NCBI GenBank assembly: GCA_029948255.1
Contig: JALIZF010001790.1
Coordinates: 186,001 to 250,000, forward strand
Reading direction: 5' to 3'
Source: Telmatactis stephensoni
Taxonomy: Eukaryota; Cnidaria; Anthozoa; Actiniaria; Isophelliidae
Length of the DNA: 64,000 nucleotides
The notes below the pieces were generated by a model. That model searched no databases. It saw only the letters and a list, made by a program, of their open reading frames with translations, and was not told the origin of the DNA. The position numbers and the translations under genes are program-made. The stretch's first letter is position 1. Each line of letters starts with the position of its first letter. Positions 41,181 through 51,882 of this stretch are shown here, one piece after another.

Positions 41181-41620
41181 TGTTACGAGGACACCTCTTG
41201 GTAAAGCAGGTACCATTCGAGCCTTTTATTTGTTGTTCAACTTACATCAACTTCCAACTATCAACTAAAACTATACTGAACTAACTACCTATATTGATTG
41301 ACATGATTCGTCATAGATTTACCGTGTCAATCATGAACTAAAAGTAACTTTGTGATTGGTTAGAATTTAGGAATATACCTTAATGAGTTTGAGACTCATG
41401 CCAATATTTTAGGTCTAAATCAAGAATTACATATAGAGAAAAGTTAGATCAAAGAACACTATTTGCAACAATGGGTGACGAAAGTAAAGGGCTTTCAACT
41501 AGTCCAAAGTTATTTTAAAGAAAGGTCAAAACAAGAAAGAAATCTAGGTTAAAACTTGACTTGGGCATAAACAGGTGTAAATGCAAAAGTGGGATGTACT
41601 ATTGCCTAAAACTTAGCGAA
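41181..41620 (-). repeat. LTR between element Y leader and env fragment X
   Basis: It starts TGTTACGAGG next to the primer-binding site. On its other side an env-like gene end (41646) follows almost immediately. So this LTR serves as the 5' LTR of Y and lies where the 3' LTR of X would be, as in an LTR-sharing tandem or a deletion product. The far end (about 41620) is approximate; no second copy was found. Confidence 0.45.
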
Positions 41621-41645
41621 TAATAACCATGTTAAGTAGACGAGT

Positions 41646-42111
41646 CTAACCAAAGTTTCCTACTTCTTTATGGTATTTTACCACCAGGCTGTTAGTACGT
41701 TCTTTCTGCTGTTTTCGTGCCTTGTTGTAAAAACACGAAAAGGTAATGAAGATAATGGTGTTCATAAATGAAAGACCCAAAGCCACTCTACCGATGATCA
41801 AGGCTGTGGACGTTTCCTGGGTCTCTTTGATTTTGTCTGTTTCCTGATAAAGTCTCTTGAATTTCGAATGAAGGTTGGCGTCAATACGGTTAAAAGTATT
41901 GTCTAACACTGTGATAACAGTTTTGTTAAACACCAACCTCGGTGTAGTATTTAATGATTTGTAGTGAAGCTGAAGGATGTTGTCCTGGCCTGCTTTCCAG
42001 GGAATGTACTGTACGTTGTCCTTTTGGAACATAGGGATGTGGATCGCTAGTGTCTTTGGACATGTGCCAAATCCAGTTGTCAGGGAGAGAGTTGCTTTTG
42101 TTGCATGGATA
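41646..42111 (-). pseudogene. Element X env-like gene, 3' fragment
   Basis: The frame 41646-42032 encodes the C-terminal part of an env-like protein: a VQYIPW segment, a helical region, one membrane segment near residues 80-105 and a basic tail. It corresponds to the ends of the env genes of A, B and C. Out-of-frame env sequence continues to 42111, where an LTR starts. The rest is missing. Confidence 0.6.
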
Positions 42112-43333
42112 TGTGGGGGGACTACTCAGTAGAGACTTTTTGGCTGGGAATTGCTTTTATTCTGCTCCAGTATCTAGTACGACTATATTATATTATGATC
42201 TTTCACTTGTGCTAACTTATTATATAGGAGTAGAATTCATTAACGCAGAGACTGCTGTGTTTACTTGGGATAACAGTTTTTGATTGATTGATTGGTTTGT
42301 AGTATGGAAATAGCATGGAACAAATATATGACACGTTGAGAAAGAACTGAATTTCAGGAGAATTATGGTTCCTAGAAAAAGATGATGACTTACTAAAACT
42401 TCCATTCGATAGTTCAGAATGCGCGCTATTTTATGGTATAAATATGCTAAAACAAGAATCAGAATTTAAGGAATGCAAGTCCAGGATATATACTTAGTAC
42501 TCAGTAGTAAGGAGCACAGTTGAGAGCTGAACAAACAAACTCGAGATATAGTATAGGTCTTGATGATTGCAAATGGTCTTAATAGCACAAAGGATGTGAT
42601 AATTTTAAATAAAAACACAACTTTTTTGAGTTTTAAACAAGACATGTTTCGGCTTTCATAAAGCCATCTTCAGTTGTTGAAGTGATTACAAGTTTGACTA
42701 AATGTATCTACTATTAATAGAATCTAGTTACATATAAAATTACAACGGTCATTACATAGTTTGAATACTTAAAATATGACATATAAACAAACTAAAAACG
42801 AAAGATATATAAACAAATTACATATTGATGGTAGTATTAAAATGATGATTGACAGTTAACAAATAGTCATTTCTAAAGCTTCGTTAATTAAAGATAGATT
42901 CTTGTTTTAACAGATTTGTACGCTCAGGGAACCAAAGGAAGGTGTGTTTGCTACAACTAATGCCATCCTATGTTCAAGGAACAATAGATTAGATTTCACA
43001 AGCGGAAGGCACAGCTTTGAGATTTGTTCCCATGTACACTGTTAGTACATCGTATGAGAACTTTAAAACATTAGTCAAAGCCATGTCTTCCTGTAAAAGA
43101 GTAGATAAGTAAGTGTAATGAAAATGATATTTCAGATTATGAGAAAACCTAAGATTTCCATTAAGAATTGTAAACACAGAAGTCTCCTTGTTTGTAAACT
43201 TAAAACTACTCGCGAAGGTACGTGTGCACAGCTAAATACAATAAACACAGCTTGTGAACGGAAAGGATTACAGCTCATAGAATAAAATCAATAATTATTT
43301 TGAAATATTTCATCTTATTTTTGTCCCGTAACA
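42112..43333 (-). repeat. 3' LTR of element B
   Basis: About 1.2 kb, TG (42112) to CA (43333), next to a polypurine tract. It shares short blocks with the LTR of C (TTCTTGTTTTAACAGATTTG and later AAACACAG...). It is inserted in env fragment X. It has no identical partner in the window. Confidence 0.55.
42640..42680 (-). other. Hairpin motif resembling a hammerhead-ribozyme core
   Basis: On the minus strand CTGAAGA, then a GGCTTT/AAAGCC hairpin, then GAAAC. The flanking bases match the conserved halves of a hammerhead core (CUGANGA and GAAA), with one extra base before the stem. No clear stem III or cleavage-site partner was found, so it may be only a transposon-derived hairpin. Confidence 0.25.
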
Positions 43334-43349
43334 GTCCTCCCTTCTTAGA
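43334..43349 (-). promoter_or_regulatory. Polypurine tract of element B
   Basis: Minus-strand CTCTAAGAAGGGAGGAC abuts the LTR end at 43333. The TCGAGCTC upstream is shared with A and C. Confidence 0.6.
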
Positions 43350-44120
43350 GTCGAGCTCCGTCGAGATAAATCCAAGGAGAAAGTCTGTGGGATAAAAGTA
43401 AAATCCCATCACCATATATGAATTCGAGCTGTCACAAAGATAAGGGCAATTAACACTTGTTGAATTTGCGTGATAAGGCTATAAACCGTTTAAATTGTCT
43501 GTAATTAATGATATAATTGCCTTTATCCTTTGATCAACTAATCGTGGATAAAATATTGATGACCGAAGTCTAAATAAGATATACTTGTTGTCAAAACTAA
43601 CGAAAGTATACTAATGATGAAAGCAAAAATGATTAATATACGTGAGTATATTTGGAATAATCTAAAATGACGTTCTTTTTTTGTTTGTTTTCTTTCTTTT
43701 TTTTTGTTGAGATTATGCTAATTGTCTTTGATTAAATACTGAAATATATAATATAAAGTCAATAATGTAAAGTCAATATACCCTTGTAATTGGGATTCCT
43801 GTGTATAAGTCTTGTTCTTGGTCTTCCTGTGGTGAAAGTTGTTGATATCCGCCATGTTGAATGTTCGCGTGGTCAGTATTGAAGTGTACCATAATCTGTT
43901 GGAATCATAGCCATCTGTCAAAACAAAACGCCAATATCTCATCTACGGTACAAATACTGTAGAGGAAGATCTTGAAGAAACATTTGTGGCGTGACTTGTG
44001 GCTAGAGTCAATAAATGTTCAAAGTTCATCGGTGGTTGGCTCTTCGTTGTCCGATGGGTCAAGTGGAGTGCCACAATCTTGACATTGTGGTTCTAAATGG
44101 AGAGTTTCTTGTCCCTTGAC
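43350..44120. other. Element B 3' non-coding region
   Basis: AT-rich region between env and polypurine tract; equivalent regions exist in A and C. A 74-residue minus frame (43718-43942) has no recognisable features. Confidence 0.5.
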
Positions 44121-45604
44121 TTATTTGATAGTTGGTCGTTTTCGGAAATCCTCATTTTTACGTAGAATACGACAAAGGATCCATATAAGTATACACAGCA
44201 AGATGAGGTTGAATATGGCCAAGGTAAGTGCAATGTAAGCGATGATCTGAGAGATCGTAGTGTCGGAAGATTCGTGGATGGAATCGATATCTTTCCTAAT
44301 CTGGTTGATTTTCCTGTTTAAGGGTCCTTCCAAATGGTTGAACGTCTCATCAAGAGCTTTGATTGTGGTCTTGTTGAAGCAGAGACATGGTCCAAATTTA
44401 AGTGATCTGTAATGGAGGTTTAGAGTAGACTGGTTGGCTGGCACTACCCAAGGGATAATAATAATAATAATAAAAGTATTTTGTAAAGCGTCAATATCCC
44501 AAGGTTCAACAACGCTTTGCTCCCCAGTTTAAAAGATTAAAAAATGATATGAAAAAAAAAATTAAGATTAAACTTTTTTTTAAATATGTATTTTTATAAT
44601 ACATTGATACAATGATGTAGCGAATGATACGTCTACTGAATATTGGAATGGACATTGAGAGTGTGGACGGACATTGGCCAAAACCAGTTGGAAGCAGTGA
44701 TGAATTGTCGTTGCATGGGATGTGATAAATGGTCAATGGTGTCATGGATAGAGTTTGTGTTGCCAGTTTGATGCGTTGTTCCATTGTGGGTAGGAAGAAA
44801 CGTCCATTAAAATGACATTGGTCTTTTTAGCAAAGGTTTTGAGAAGCTTCTGCCATGCTACTAGAGTAGAGTCAAAATGTTTCATTCCATCACTTAACTG
44901 GTTAACTCGAGTTGTCAATTGATCAGTCATTTTGATAATTTGAACAGTCTTACCATTAACTGTGCGAATTAGAGAAGCTTCATCCTGTAATGTAGATGTT
45001 ATGTCACGAAGGTTTTTTTTGATATTTGATACATGACTGGCTTCACAATTACCTCCGAAAACTGAGTAAACTGCTGCAATTAACCCAAAAATTGCTGAAT
45101 GGCATGCCCATGGCAACCGTTTAGGGCGATATTTTGTTGTAAGCCAAATTCTTTCACTGGCACCAATACTAGAACATTTTTTTAGAGCCCAGCGTTTACA
45201 TTCCTGGAGTGACGGACGAAAAGTCTGAGGACAGATCATCTGGGAATGTGAACGGGTTTGAGAATTGTAAGCATTAGCAAGGTATGAGTTGCATTCAATC
45301 AAATGTGAAAAGCCCGGCAGGGAAGAAATCCTGCGAATATTTTCATTTGTTGCTCTAAAAGACTGAAGAAGTTTTGACATAAAATTCTGCTGTTGTGATG
45401 AACACACAGTTCGAATAGTTTGCTTCCGGCCTAATGGAATATGACTGAGTTTTAAGGCCAATTTAATAACCTGAGTGTCATGATATAGAAAAAGTGGTTA
45501 TGAGTTAGAGTTAACGACAAAGGATAAGTGACTACTTTGCCATTAAAATTAGATTCAGCATATGTGAAAGTTAGCAAAGCAGTTAATAACAAGAGGAGGT
45601 ACAT
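44121..45604 (-). pseudogene. Element B env-like gene, broken
   Basis: The ATG at 45604 begins a signal-peptide-like Leu-rich run, after which the frame is broken. Frame 44742-45461 holds the Cys-rich surface part, a basic RPKR furin-like site, a hydrophobic segment and the coiled-coil region. Frame 44506-44784 holds the region after a central deletion that removed most of the post-coiled-coil ectodomain. Frame 44121-44444 holds the pre-membrane part, a membrane segment and a basic tail. A foreign insert of about 160 bp (44456-44613) also interrupts it. The architecture is the same as in A and C. Confidence 0.65.
44456..44613. mobile_element. Short (TAA)n-tailed retroposon insertion in env of element B
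   Basis: About 158 bp that interrupt env coding sequence: a TAATAATAATAATAATAA array, a GTATTTTGTAAAGCGTCAAT segment and an A/T-rich end. It resembles the LINE/SINE-type 3' ends at 1863 and 24064. Boundaries are inferred from where env similarity resumes. Confidence 0.5.
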
Positions 45605-45709
45605 TCTGTGATTGAAGGACTGCAAAAGATGAAATTAAAAAACAGATATATTAGCTAAGGTCTATAAGGAGGCCCGATAAGAAATCTAGTGTGCAAAAGA
45701 GTTTACCAT

Positions 45710-46291
45710 TTAGCCTGGATGATAGCGAACATTTTCAGGTATGGACCTAGGATGTGCAGCATGATACTGGCGAAGCCTCTCCATTTCTTCAGCCCAACCA
45801 GGGGGTGGAGGAGGGGGTTGGTACTCTGGCAAAAGAATCTCTGGTTGCCTTCGAGGCCGATTTTCCCAATCATCCCATTCCTCATCATCGAAGACAAATT
45901 CGTCCTCATTGATGTGTATGGGATGAGGCTCCCCAACTGGCTGCCTAAAAATATGTGGGTGGATAGGCATAAAATTAATATGCCTGAAACCCAAAGGAAT
46001 GGCATTTTGAATAGGTGGTGGCCCAAAGGGCTCGTCCACATTATATGGCGCCAGAGCTTGGCGACAAAATGGGCACTTGTAGTCCCCCTGAATATAGGCG
46101 TGATTGAAGGCTTTTTCAAGGCAGCTTTCATGAATCCTTTTGCGACAGCATGGTGCTGCGATTGAGGGTTCGTCAGTAGGCTGATAGCATACGAAACATT
46201 TTCTGCTGAGGAATTCCTCGAGCCGTCTTCTATCACGGTTATAGTTCTTACGCCTGGTGGGTTTTTTTTGAAGTGTGATAAGGCAGTCCAA
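45710..46291 (-). CDS. Element B RING-finger accessory protein
   Basis: An intact 193-residue frame. A basic N terminus precedes a RING-type finger at about residues 33-75: CFVC, then CC, H-x2-C and CPFC with the expected spacing. The middle is acidic (DEDEFVFDDEEWDDWE region), followed by a poly-Pro stretch and a C-terminal segment WAEEMERLRQYHAAHP close to the end of the element C protein. This shared C terminus indicates a conserved second functional region beyond the RING. It probably acts as a ubiquitin or SUMO ligase. No BTB-like gene is found in this element. Confidence 0.7.
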   Translation of the reverse strand: MDCLITLQKKPTRRKNYNRDRRRLEEFLSRKCFVCYQPTDEPSIAAPCCRKRIHESCLEKAFNHAYIQGDYKCPFCRQALAPYNVDEPFGPPPIQNAIPLGFRHINFMPIHPHIFRQPVGEPHPIHINEDEFVFDDEEWDDWENRPRRQPEILLPEYQPPPPPPGWAEEMERLRQYHAAHPRSIPENVRYHPG

Positions 46292-46448
46292 TCAACACCT
46301 GAATGTAGTAAAAATATGAAAATTCAAAATGTTAGGGCACAGACTGGCAATCCAATTTCAATGCACGTGAAAATACATGTAGATGTAATAGGAATGTTAA
46401 GTGTGAAAGAGATGAGTAAGAAAGAGAGTCTAAAGTAAGATAAATGGC

Positions 46449-47570
46449 TTATGATGAGTAAAATTCAGTGATCAATCCTTCATCAAGAATGTGTTCTTCA
46501 GGCTCCCAGGTAGCATCTTTCACAGGGCAGTTGGCCCATTGTACTAGGTATTGAGTGACCCCCCGTCGGACACGTTTCTTAGGGAGTTTTCCTGCTCGGT
46601 AAACATCATCATTTTCAAAAATGCTTTCACTATCGTCAATGTCATTGTCACTGTCTACATGATTAATTAGGTTTTGGTCGTCCATTTGTATCGGTGTGTC
46701 AGTCTGTACCACTTCAGGTTCTAGGTCAGTAGTGCCAGTAGTAGGCTGTGTGGTGTTAGTATTTTCAAAACTATCATCGGGAATTTTGTTTATTTTTATT
46801 TTTTATTTTTTTTTTATTTTCTCCATTTTCGTCTTTACAATATAAGGTAGAATAAAACAAACTTATGCAGGAAAACTTACTTAAAATAATTACATAAAGG
46901 ATAAATTAGAAAGTAGAAAAAAAATAGGAGAGAGGGCAACATATAGTAAACTAATTAGTGCCCTTTGTAAAATTATAGTCTGAGAAAAAAGGAAATATTA
47001 TTTCTAAATTATTACTAGCTATATAAAAGGAAGAAAAGAAAAAAAAGCGTGAGATACTAGAGAAGTATAAGATACAAATAGTAAAGATGTAAATTCAAGA
47101 TATAACAAAAGTAAATTATTGATATGTAGGTGTAAGGAAAAATACAAAAAAAGATATTAATATTGATTAAGATAATAATTTTTTAATAACTTTTTAAATT
47201 GGTTTTTGGTTTTTGATATTCGTATTTTTAGAAGAATATTATTCCAAAAATAAGTTCCGATCACATTTGGACAAAATGTTCTCAAATTCAATCTGTATGA
47301 AGGATTCTGTAATAGTTCAGAAGAAGTTCTACGAGTATTATAATTATGTTGCTCAGAAACTAAAGATAATTTAAAATTAGACTGCTTATAATCACAAAGT
47401 TGGTCATAAAGAAACAGACAAGTGTATAATTTCACAATATCGGAATTTCGTCAGCACATAAACATTGGTCTTCATCATCTAAGTCACTAGGTGGGTCAAT
47501 TGGCCGTTCATTTGGGTCGTACTACCTTTTAAGTCTACTTGCATGAATGACTGCAGCAACTCTGTATTGC
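46449..47570 (-). pseudogene. Element B integrase C-terminal region with chromodomain, split by a LINE
   Basis: Frame 46449-46712 ends in a chromodomain (YRAGKLPKKR... YLVQWANCP... TWEPEEHIL). The upstream part, the GPF/Y tail with RPIDPPSDLDDED-like sequence, resumes at 47449-47570 with stops. Between them a 652-bp LINE is inserted (46787-47438). The catalytic core, RT and protease are absent; the next sequence is a gag tail, so a large deletion or recombination removed pol. Confidence 0.65.
46787..47438 (-). mobile_element. 5'-truncated LINE insertion with target-site duplication
   Basis: The minus-strand frame 47157-47435 encodes the typical C-terminal end of a LINE ORF2 (EQHNYNTRRTSSELL, then YFWNNIL and a Phe-Lys-Lys-Leu end). 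The 3' end is a T-rich plus strand (A-rich on minus) at 46787-46820. It is flanked by ATCGGGAATTT (46776-46786) and ATCGGAATTT (47439-47448), a slightly changed target-site duplication. It interrupts the element B integrase. Confidence 0.75.
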
Positions 47571-47645
47571 ATTGTATTGTATTGAATGACAATAATCCTA
47601 CAATGCAATTCAAGTCATCAGTAAGTGTTGTATAATCGTATCTGT

Positions 47646-48363
47646 TCAAGTTAAATGGGACCCCGCCAAATTTGGGAGGTCCTTAGTAGTTTGACTGATT
47701 GCTGTTCCTCCGAAAAGCGCGCCCTGGGGAACGAACAAAACCACCCCTGGGGTTATTTTGACCAACCGGAATGCGCGGATCACTCGGTTTATGGTCATTT
47801 GTCCTAAAATCGTTCTGTCTATAGTCGTTGCGGTTAGAGTCATTCTGTCTGTAACCGTTTGGCCTATAGTCGGTTTGTCGAAAGTTTCGAAAACGACAAT
47901 TATGAAAGTGGTGGCCTACTCGCTTACAATTTTCACAGATAATTTGACCATTTACGGTACGGTTCATTGCATGCACGACCAAAATCTCCACGTGAATTAA
48001 AATAACAACGAGGAGGCGGGGAATTGGCCAGCGGGAGCTGCTACCCAGTTCTTCCCTTATTATTTGCCTAATTGAATCATTATCATTGTTCACGGCAGGT
48101 GGCGTCAGTTTCTGCTCATAAGCAGCCATGGTGGGCTTAGCGAGTAACTGCTTTTGTTCAAGTTCCTTTATAAAACTTTGTTGTAAAGCCAAAACATCAC
48201 TTGCCGTTAAATTACTGCTTGTTTCGGCGAGGGAGTCTTTTATTCTAGCTGCGTTTTCAGCTTCTTCTAGTGTTTTAGGCTGTTGTAGGATAGTGTAATT
48301 TCTTAATGGGTCGAATATATTATTATTATTATTTTGATGCGTAAGATTTACCAACCGTTTCAA
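47646..48363 (-). pseudogene. Element E gag, C-terminal part
   Basis: 226 residues with the end of the capsid-like domain, a CCHC zinc knuckle (CENCKRVGHHFHNC) and a tail of repeated Arg-Asn-Asp-Tyr units (YRQNDSNRNDYRQND). The N-terminal half of gag is missing or in other frames. A region near residues 110-130 looks frame-shifted. It is followed at 47570-47640 by unrelated sequence, then integrase of element B. Confidence 0.65.
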
Positions 48364-48705
48364 TTTCAGACTCGATCTGTAAAAATCCGCGTTCTTCGCG
48401 TTTCACGAGGCACGGTGACAAATAATCAAATGAACAACCGATATCACTAATGAAAGTTCCACAGAAAATTAGGTACTGAATATCAACAGCACGATCATAA
48501 AAATTAATAAGAAGTTCGATAAAACCATTCGTAAAACATTAGATAAAATAGAAAGAACTTAAATGAACATTTAGAATTTTAACATAACATATTAAACATA
48601 ACTGAAGAACAATTTTTCGATTTTTAACATCAATGCGATCATACAATTCTTAAGGCTAACGTACAACAAAAATGCTTATAGTTTTGAAGGTCCTTTTAAA
48701 CTGCC

Positions 48706-48723
48706 TGCCAAGGTTAACCACCA
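48706..48723 (-). promoter_or_regulatory. Primer-binding site of element E
   Basis: On the minus strand TGGTGGTTAACCTTGGCA, three bases from the LTR start at 48727. Its 3' half resembles that of element A. Confidence 0.55.
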
Positions 48724-48726
48724 CTA

Positions 48727-49065
48727 TGAAAGGACGCTCGGTAGAGACTTGAGACGGTGTTGTGTCTTGTTGATGTTTTATTGCTAGTACTCTTCAGTAC
48801 CTCAACTTCAATTCAACTCTATATACTAAGTTAGCAGTTCACAAGCTTAAGTAACAAAACTAGTTGATTGACAAGCAAGATTTGATGTCATTTCTACGAG
48901 GACCGTGATTGGTTAATGCTCATAGCAACGAGGACCATTTCTCCCTGTACGAATTGTAAAATGAACCTGTTTATCGAAAAACTCTTATCAAAGGAAGGGC
49001 TACTGTTCTTACCATAGAAATATATGAAACTTACAACAATGCAAAGTAAAAATTATTCTGCTACA
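48727..49065 (-). repeat. 5' LTR of element E (single copy)
   Basis: Starts TGAAAGGACG next to the primer-binding site; the end at ...CTGCTACA (49065) is tentative. It does not match the LTR at 42112-43333, so E and B are different elements joined by recombination. Confidence 0.4.
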
Positions 49066-49455
49066 ATTGGTATAGATATTTCCATGATGAGTTCAGTACT
49101 TCTTCCAAAACCTTATGTCCTAAAGTTGAAAAAGGTGTCAAGGCATCGTAGGTGAACAGGGGGAGTGCGTTCTCCAACTAGAGCTTACGCCCACAGCAGG
49201 TGCACCTCAGTTCAGTGTTACGTGGATATACGTTCTAGAGGCGTTGCCGAAAATCACCTAAAAGTAAACAGGAACATGTGGAAAGCTTGGGGAGTGCTAA
49301 ATAGCAAAAGCAAATAACTTAGAAGAAAGGGGAAACCTGAAAAGGCTTACCCAAGACACCTTGATTAATTATACGATAACAATACAATAATAAAACCTCA
49401 GTGAACCATGTTGAATGGATATAGATATAACCTAAGATTGATATATTTCAAAATG
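49066..49455. other. Unassigned sequence between elements E and D
   Basis: No ORF or repeat recognised. It lies where the protease domain of element D would be expected, so D is truncated here. Confidence 0.4.
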
Positions 49456-49794
49456 TTAAAGATACATGCAAAATGAGTAAAATATATTCTCAAAAATGTC
49501 GAAGGATAATTCGTATAATTCTGTTGTGTAACAATAGCATCTCATATGCTGATACACGTATAAGCTTAGAGAAATAAATTGAACAATTAAAGACTTAACC
49601 GTGGATAATATTCGAAAAGCGGAAGAACAAAATACACTTAGTAATATGGGTAGCACAGATGAGCTCAAAAACCTCACAAAATAAATAAATTGTGTAGCGT
49701 ATTGTGATAAGAAGTCAAAAATATATGTAAGAAACATTGTGAATCTAAAGATGAAAAGTACGTGGAAGGCATACCTTATAAAGTTGTTGGCCAA
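49456..49794 (-). pseudogene. Element D hydrophobic segment of the protease ORF
   Basis: A 112-residue frame dominated by hydrophobic residues, with two or three possible membrane segments (FHVLFIFRFTMFLTYIF and SSSVLPILLSVFCSSAF). It lies downstream of gag, as the hydrophobic segments of A and C do. No protease active site follows; the ORF stops at 49456. Between here and gag (49800-50520) Lys/Ser-rich coding remnants occur in broken frames. Confidence 0.45.
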
Positions 49795-49872
49795 AACTCT
49801 CTGAAGTTAAATGAACAAGTGAAGTAAGTTGTTGGTCTGAACTCTCTGAAGTCAAATGAACAAGTGAAGTAA
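49779..49872. repeat. Tandem duplication of about 46 bp
   Basis: AAGTTGTTGGCCAAAACTCT and the following bases to AACAAGTGAAGTAA are repeated once with a few substitutions. Confidence 0.75.
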
Positions 49873-50529
49873 TCGAGTCAGGCATTTTATTTATATCCAG
49901 GGTCGGTCAGCCCTGGGCTAACAACTTTTGCATAAGTTGATTCATCTGGTATTGTAAGGGTAGTCTGTGTAAACTCCTTATCTAAACAAAAGCCGGAATG
50001 TAGATAATGAGTTTCTGCAGTTTCCTTAGATAAAGTGTGTGGAGGTTCAGCTGCATTTGTCATAGTATTTGTACATGTGTATCAGGTGTAATGTTTACTT
50101 TGCCAGGGAGTGTTTCCCTATTGTTCTCCAATTTAGTGGACACAGCCGGTTTGACAAAAGGACCGAAACAAGAGATTGCATCAAAATTTGTTTGGCTACC
50201 TTTTTCGCCTTTCTCTAAGAGAACTGATCCTTGTTTGTTCAGATGGGTTTTTCCCCTAGAGGTGCTCATTATACTGCCCCCTTGCAAAAGTTTGTTTCTT
50301 TAGAATTACCCCTTTTGGTTGACAAATTTTGTTGACTGTCCACAGCTTTATTGACATAAGGATTTCGTGAAAAATCTTCAGATTCTATAACTTTGGCATC
50401 AGAAAAACTATATTTTTGACTTCCTTCATGTTGCTTTATTGCCTGAAGGGAACAAAATTCCGGCACATTTGCCCCCTCTCGAAGTTTAATGCTTGATTTT
50501 GTCCTTGTGGACGATTAAATTGAGGTCTA

Positions 50530-51690
50530 TTTGCATTTTAATTTCTATTTGTGAAATTTTGCGATGGACGGGCAAACTGTGAATTATTCGAGAAATTAGT
50601 TTCTGGGCATACCTTGGAGTGGTGTCCCACTTTACGGCACTTAAAGCAAATTATAGACCCGTCTGTTGCTCTGGTTGCACATCCAAAATTTCCTTTTTCA
50701 GTAAAACGTGATCTAGAACCTTGTTCACGGTTTTGGCGATTTTGGTTCAAATGCAAACGACGTATCTCATCTTTTAATTCCTTTACTTCTTGTTTTAACC
50801 CCTCAATATTAGTACCCTGCGAGCGACTGTAGCTAGGATCAAAAGCCGCTAATTCTGCAGTAGGTTTTTCTACAGGAGTTGCTTTCTTAATAGCATTAAT
50901 CATTGTTTGCTAGAATTGTTCTAAGTCTTTTGCAGTTACTGCAGCTGCAGATGAATGCTTAATAGATGATTTTATCTTAGCAACAGTGATGGCTTCATCT
51001 ATTGACTTTGGCTGACTAAGAATAACATGGTCTCAAATTTCATTTTTCAATCCTTGAATAAAATAGTGAAGCTCTTCCTTTTTAGGTATTCCAGCGCTTT
51101 AAAACATCAGCTGCGTATTCTGCTACATTTTTGCTAATACCTTGCTTGCATGCATTTAATTCTTGTCGTAATATCCACTCATCACAACTTGAAAGAAAAC
51201 GATCTTTAAATAGCTTAACAACATCTTGATATGTCGAATATATTTTGTCAAGTGTGAAAAACCAAATTCTTGCACTGCCACTTAGAGCAAGCAGAAAAGC
51301 TGCTTGACGTTGTTCATCTGTCCATTTACAAAAACTAGCATAAAATTAAATTGTTCCAGAAACTCGAGTGCGTCATCTTGTGCTCCAGAAAAAGTAGGCA
51401 TTTTACTTAAAGAGGTTGCGCTTTTTGACTAACTATCACTCTTTTCTATGCTATCTTGCATTGTAGTATTCACTGTCACTAATTAAGTCATTATGATGTT
51501 GTTTATTTTGAGTAACGATTGTCATTTGAAGTTGGTCAAAAGATTCCCTAAGAGTACTGATTAATTGCTCGTTTAGCACAGTTAAATCTTCTTTAGTTGC
51601 TGTCATTATGTGTCTAGTTTTTAGTTTTCGCTTGTGAATAGGGTTAGAACAAGTGTCGGTACTAGTTTTCTTACCCGAAAGTAAATACAC
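50530..51690 (-). pseudogene. Element D gag, in several frames
   Basis: Frame 51451-51690 gives the N terminus (MYLLSGKK, close to the starts of A and C). Capsid-like sequence continues in changing frames from 51450 to 50950. Frame 50538-50903 gives the C-terminal part with a coiled region and the zinc knuckle CFKCRKVGHHSKVC. At least three frame breaks or stops occur. The leader upstream is interrupted by element C. Confidence 0.7.
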
Positions 51691-51882
51691 TTTGATTACG
51701 ATTTTAAAAAGTCAAAACAAATAGGTGAATTTAAAGTTAAAATATAGAAAGAGTAGTTATAAGGAAAACATGAAAAGAAATGACTTGTTTTATGCGACTA
51801 TAGATTTAGTGTACATATATAATTCTTAAACAAATACTATACAAAATCATTTTCTTACTTTCACAATTTTAAACATGCATTA

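Noticed and set aside
45689..46165. 158-residue plus-strand frame over the element B RING gene, and the second minus frame 45703-46236
   Set aside because: Alternative frames of the RING gene; the chosen frame has the zinc-binding pattern conserved in A and C.
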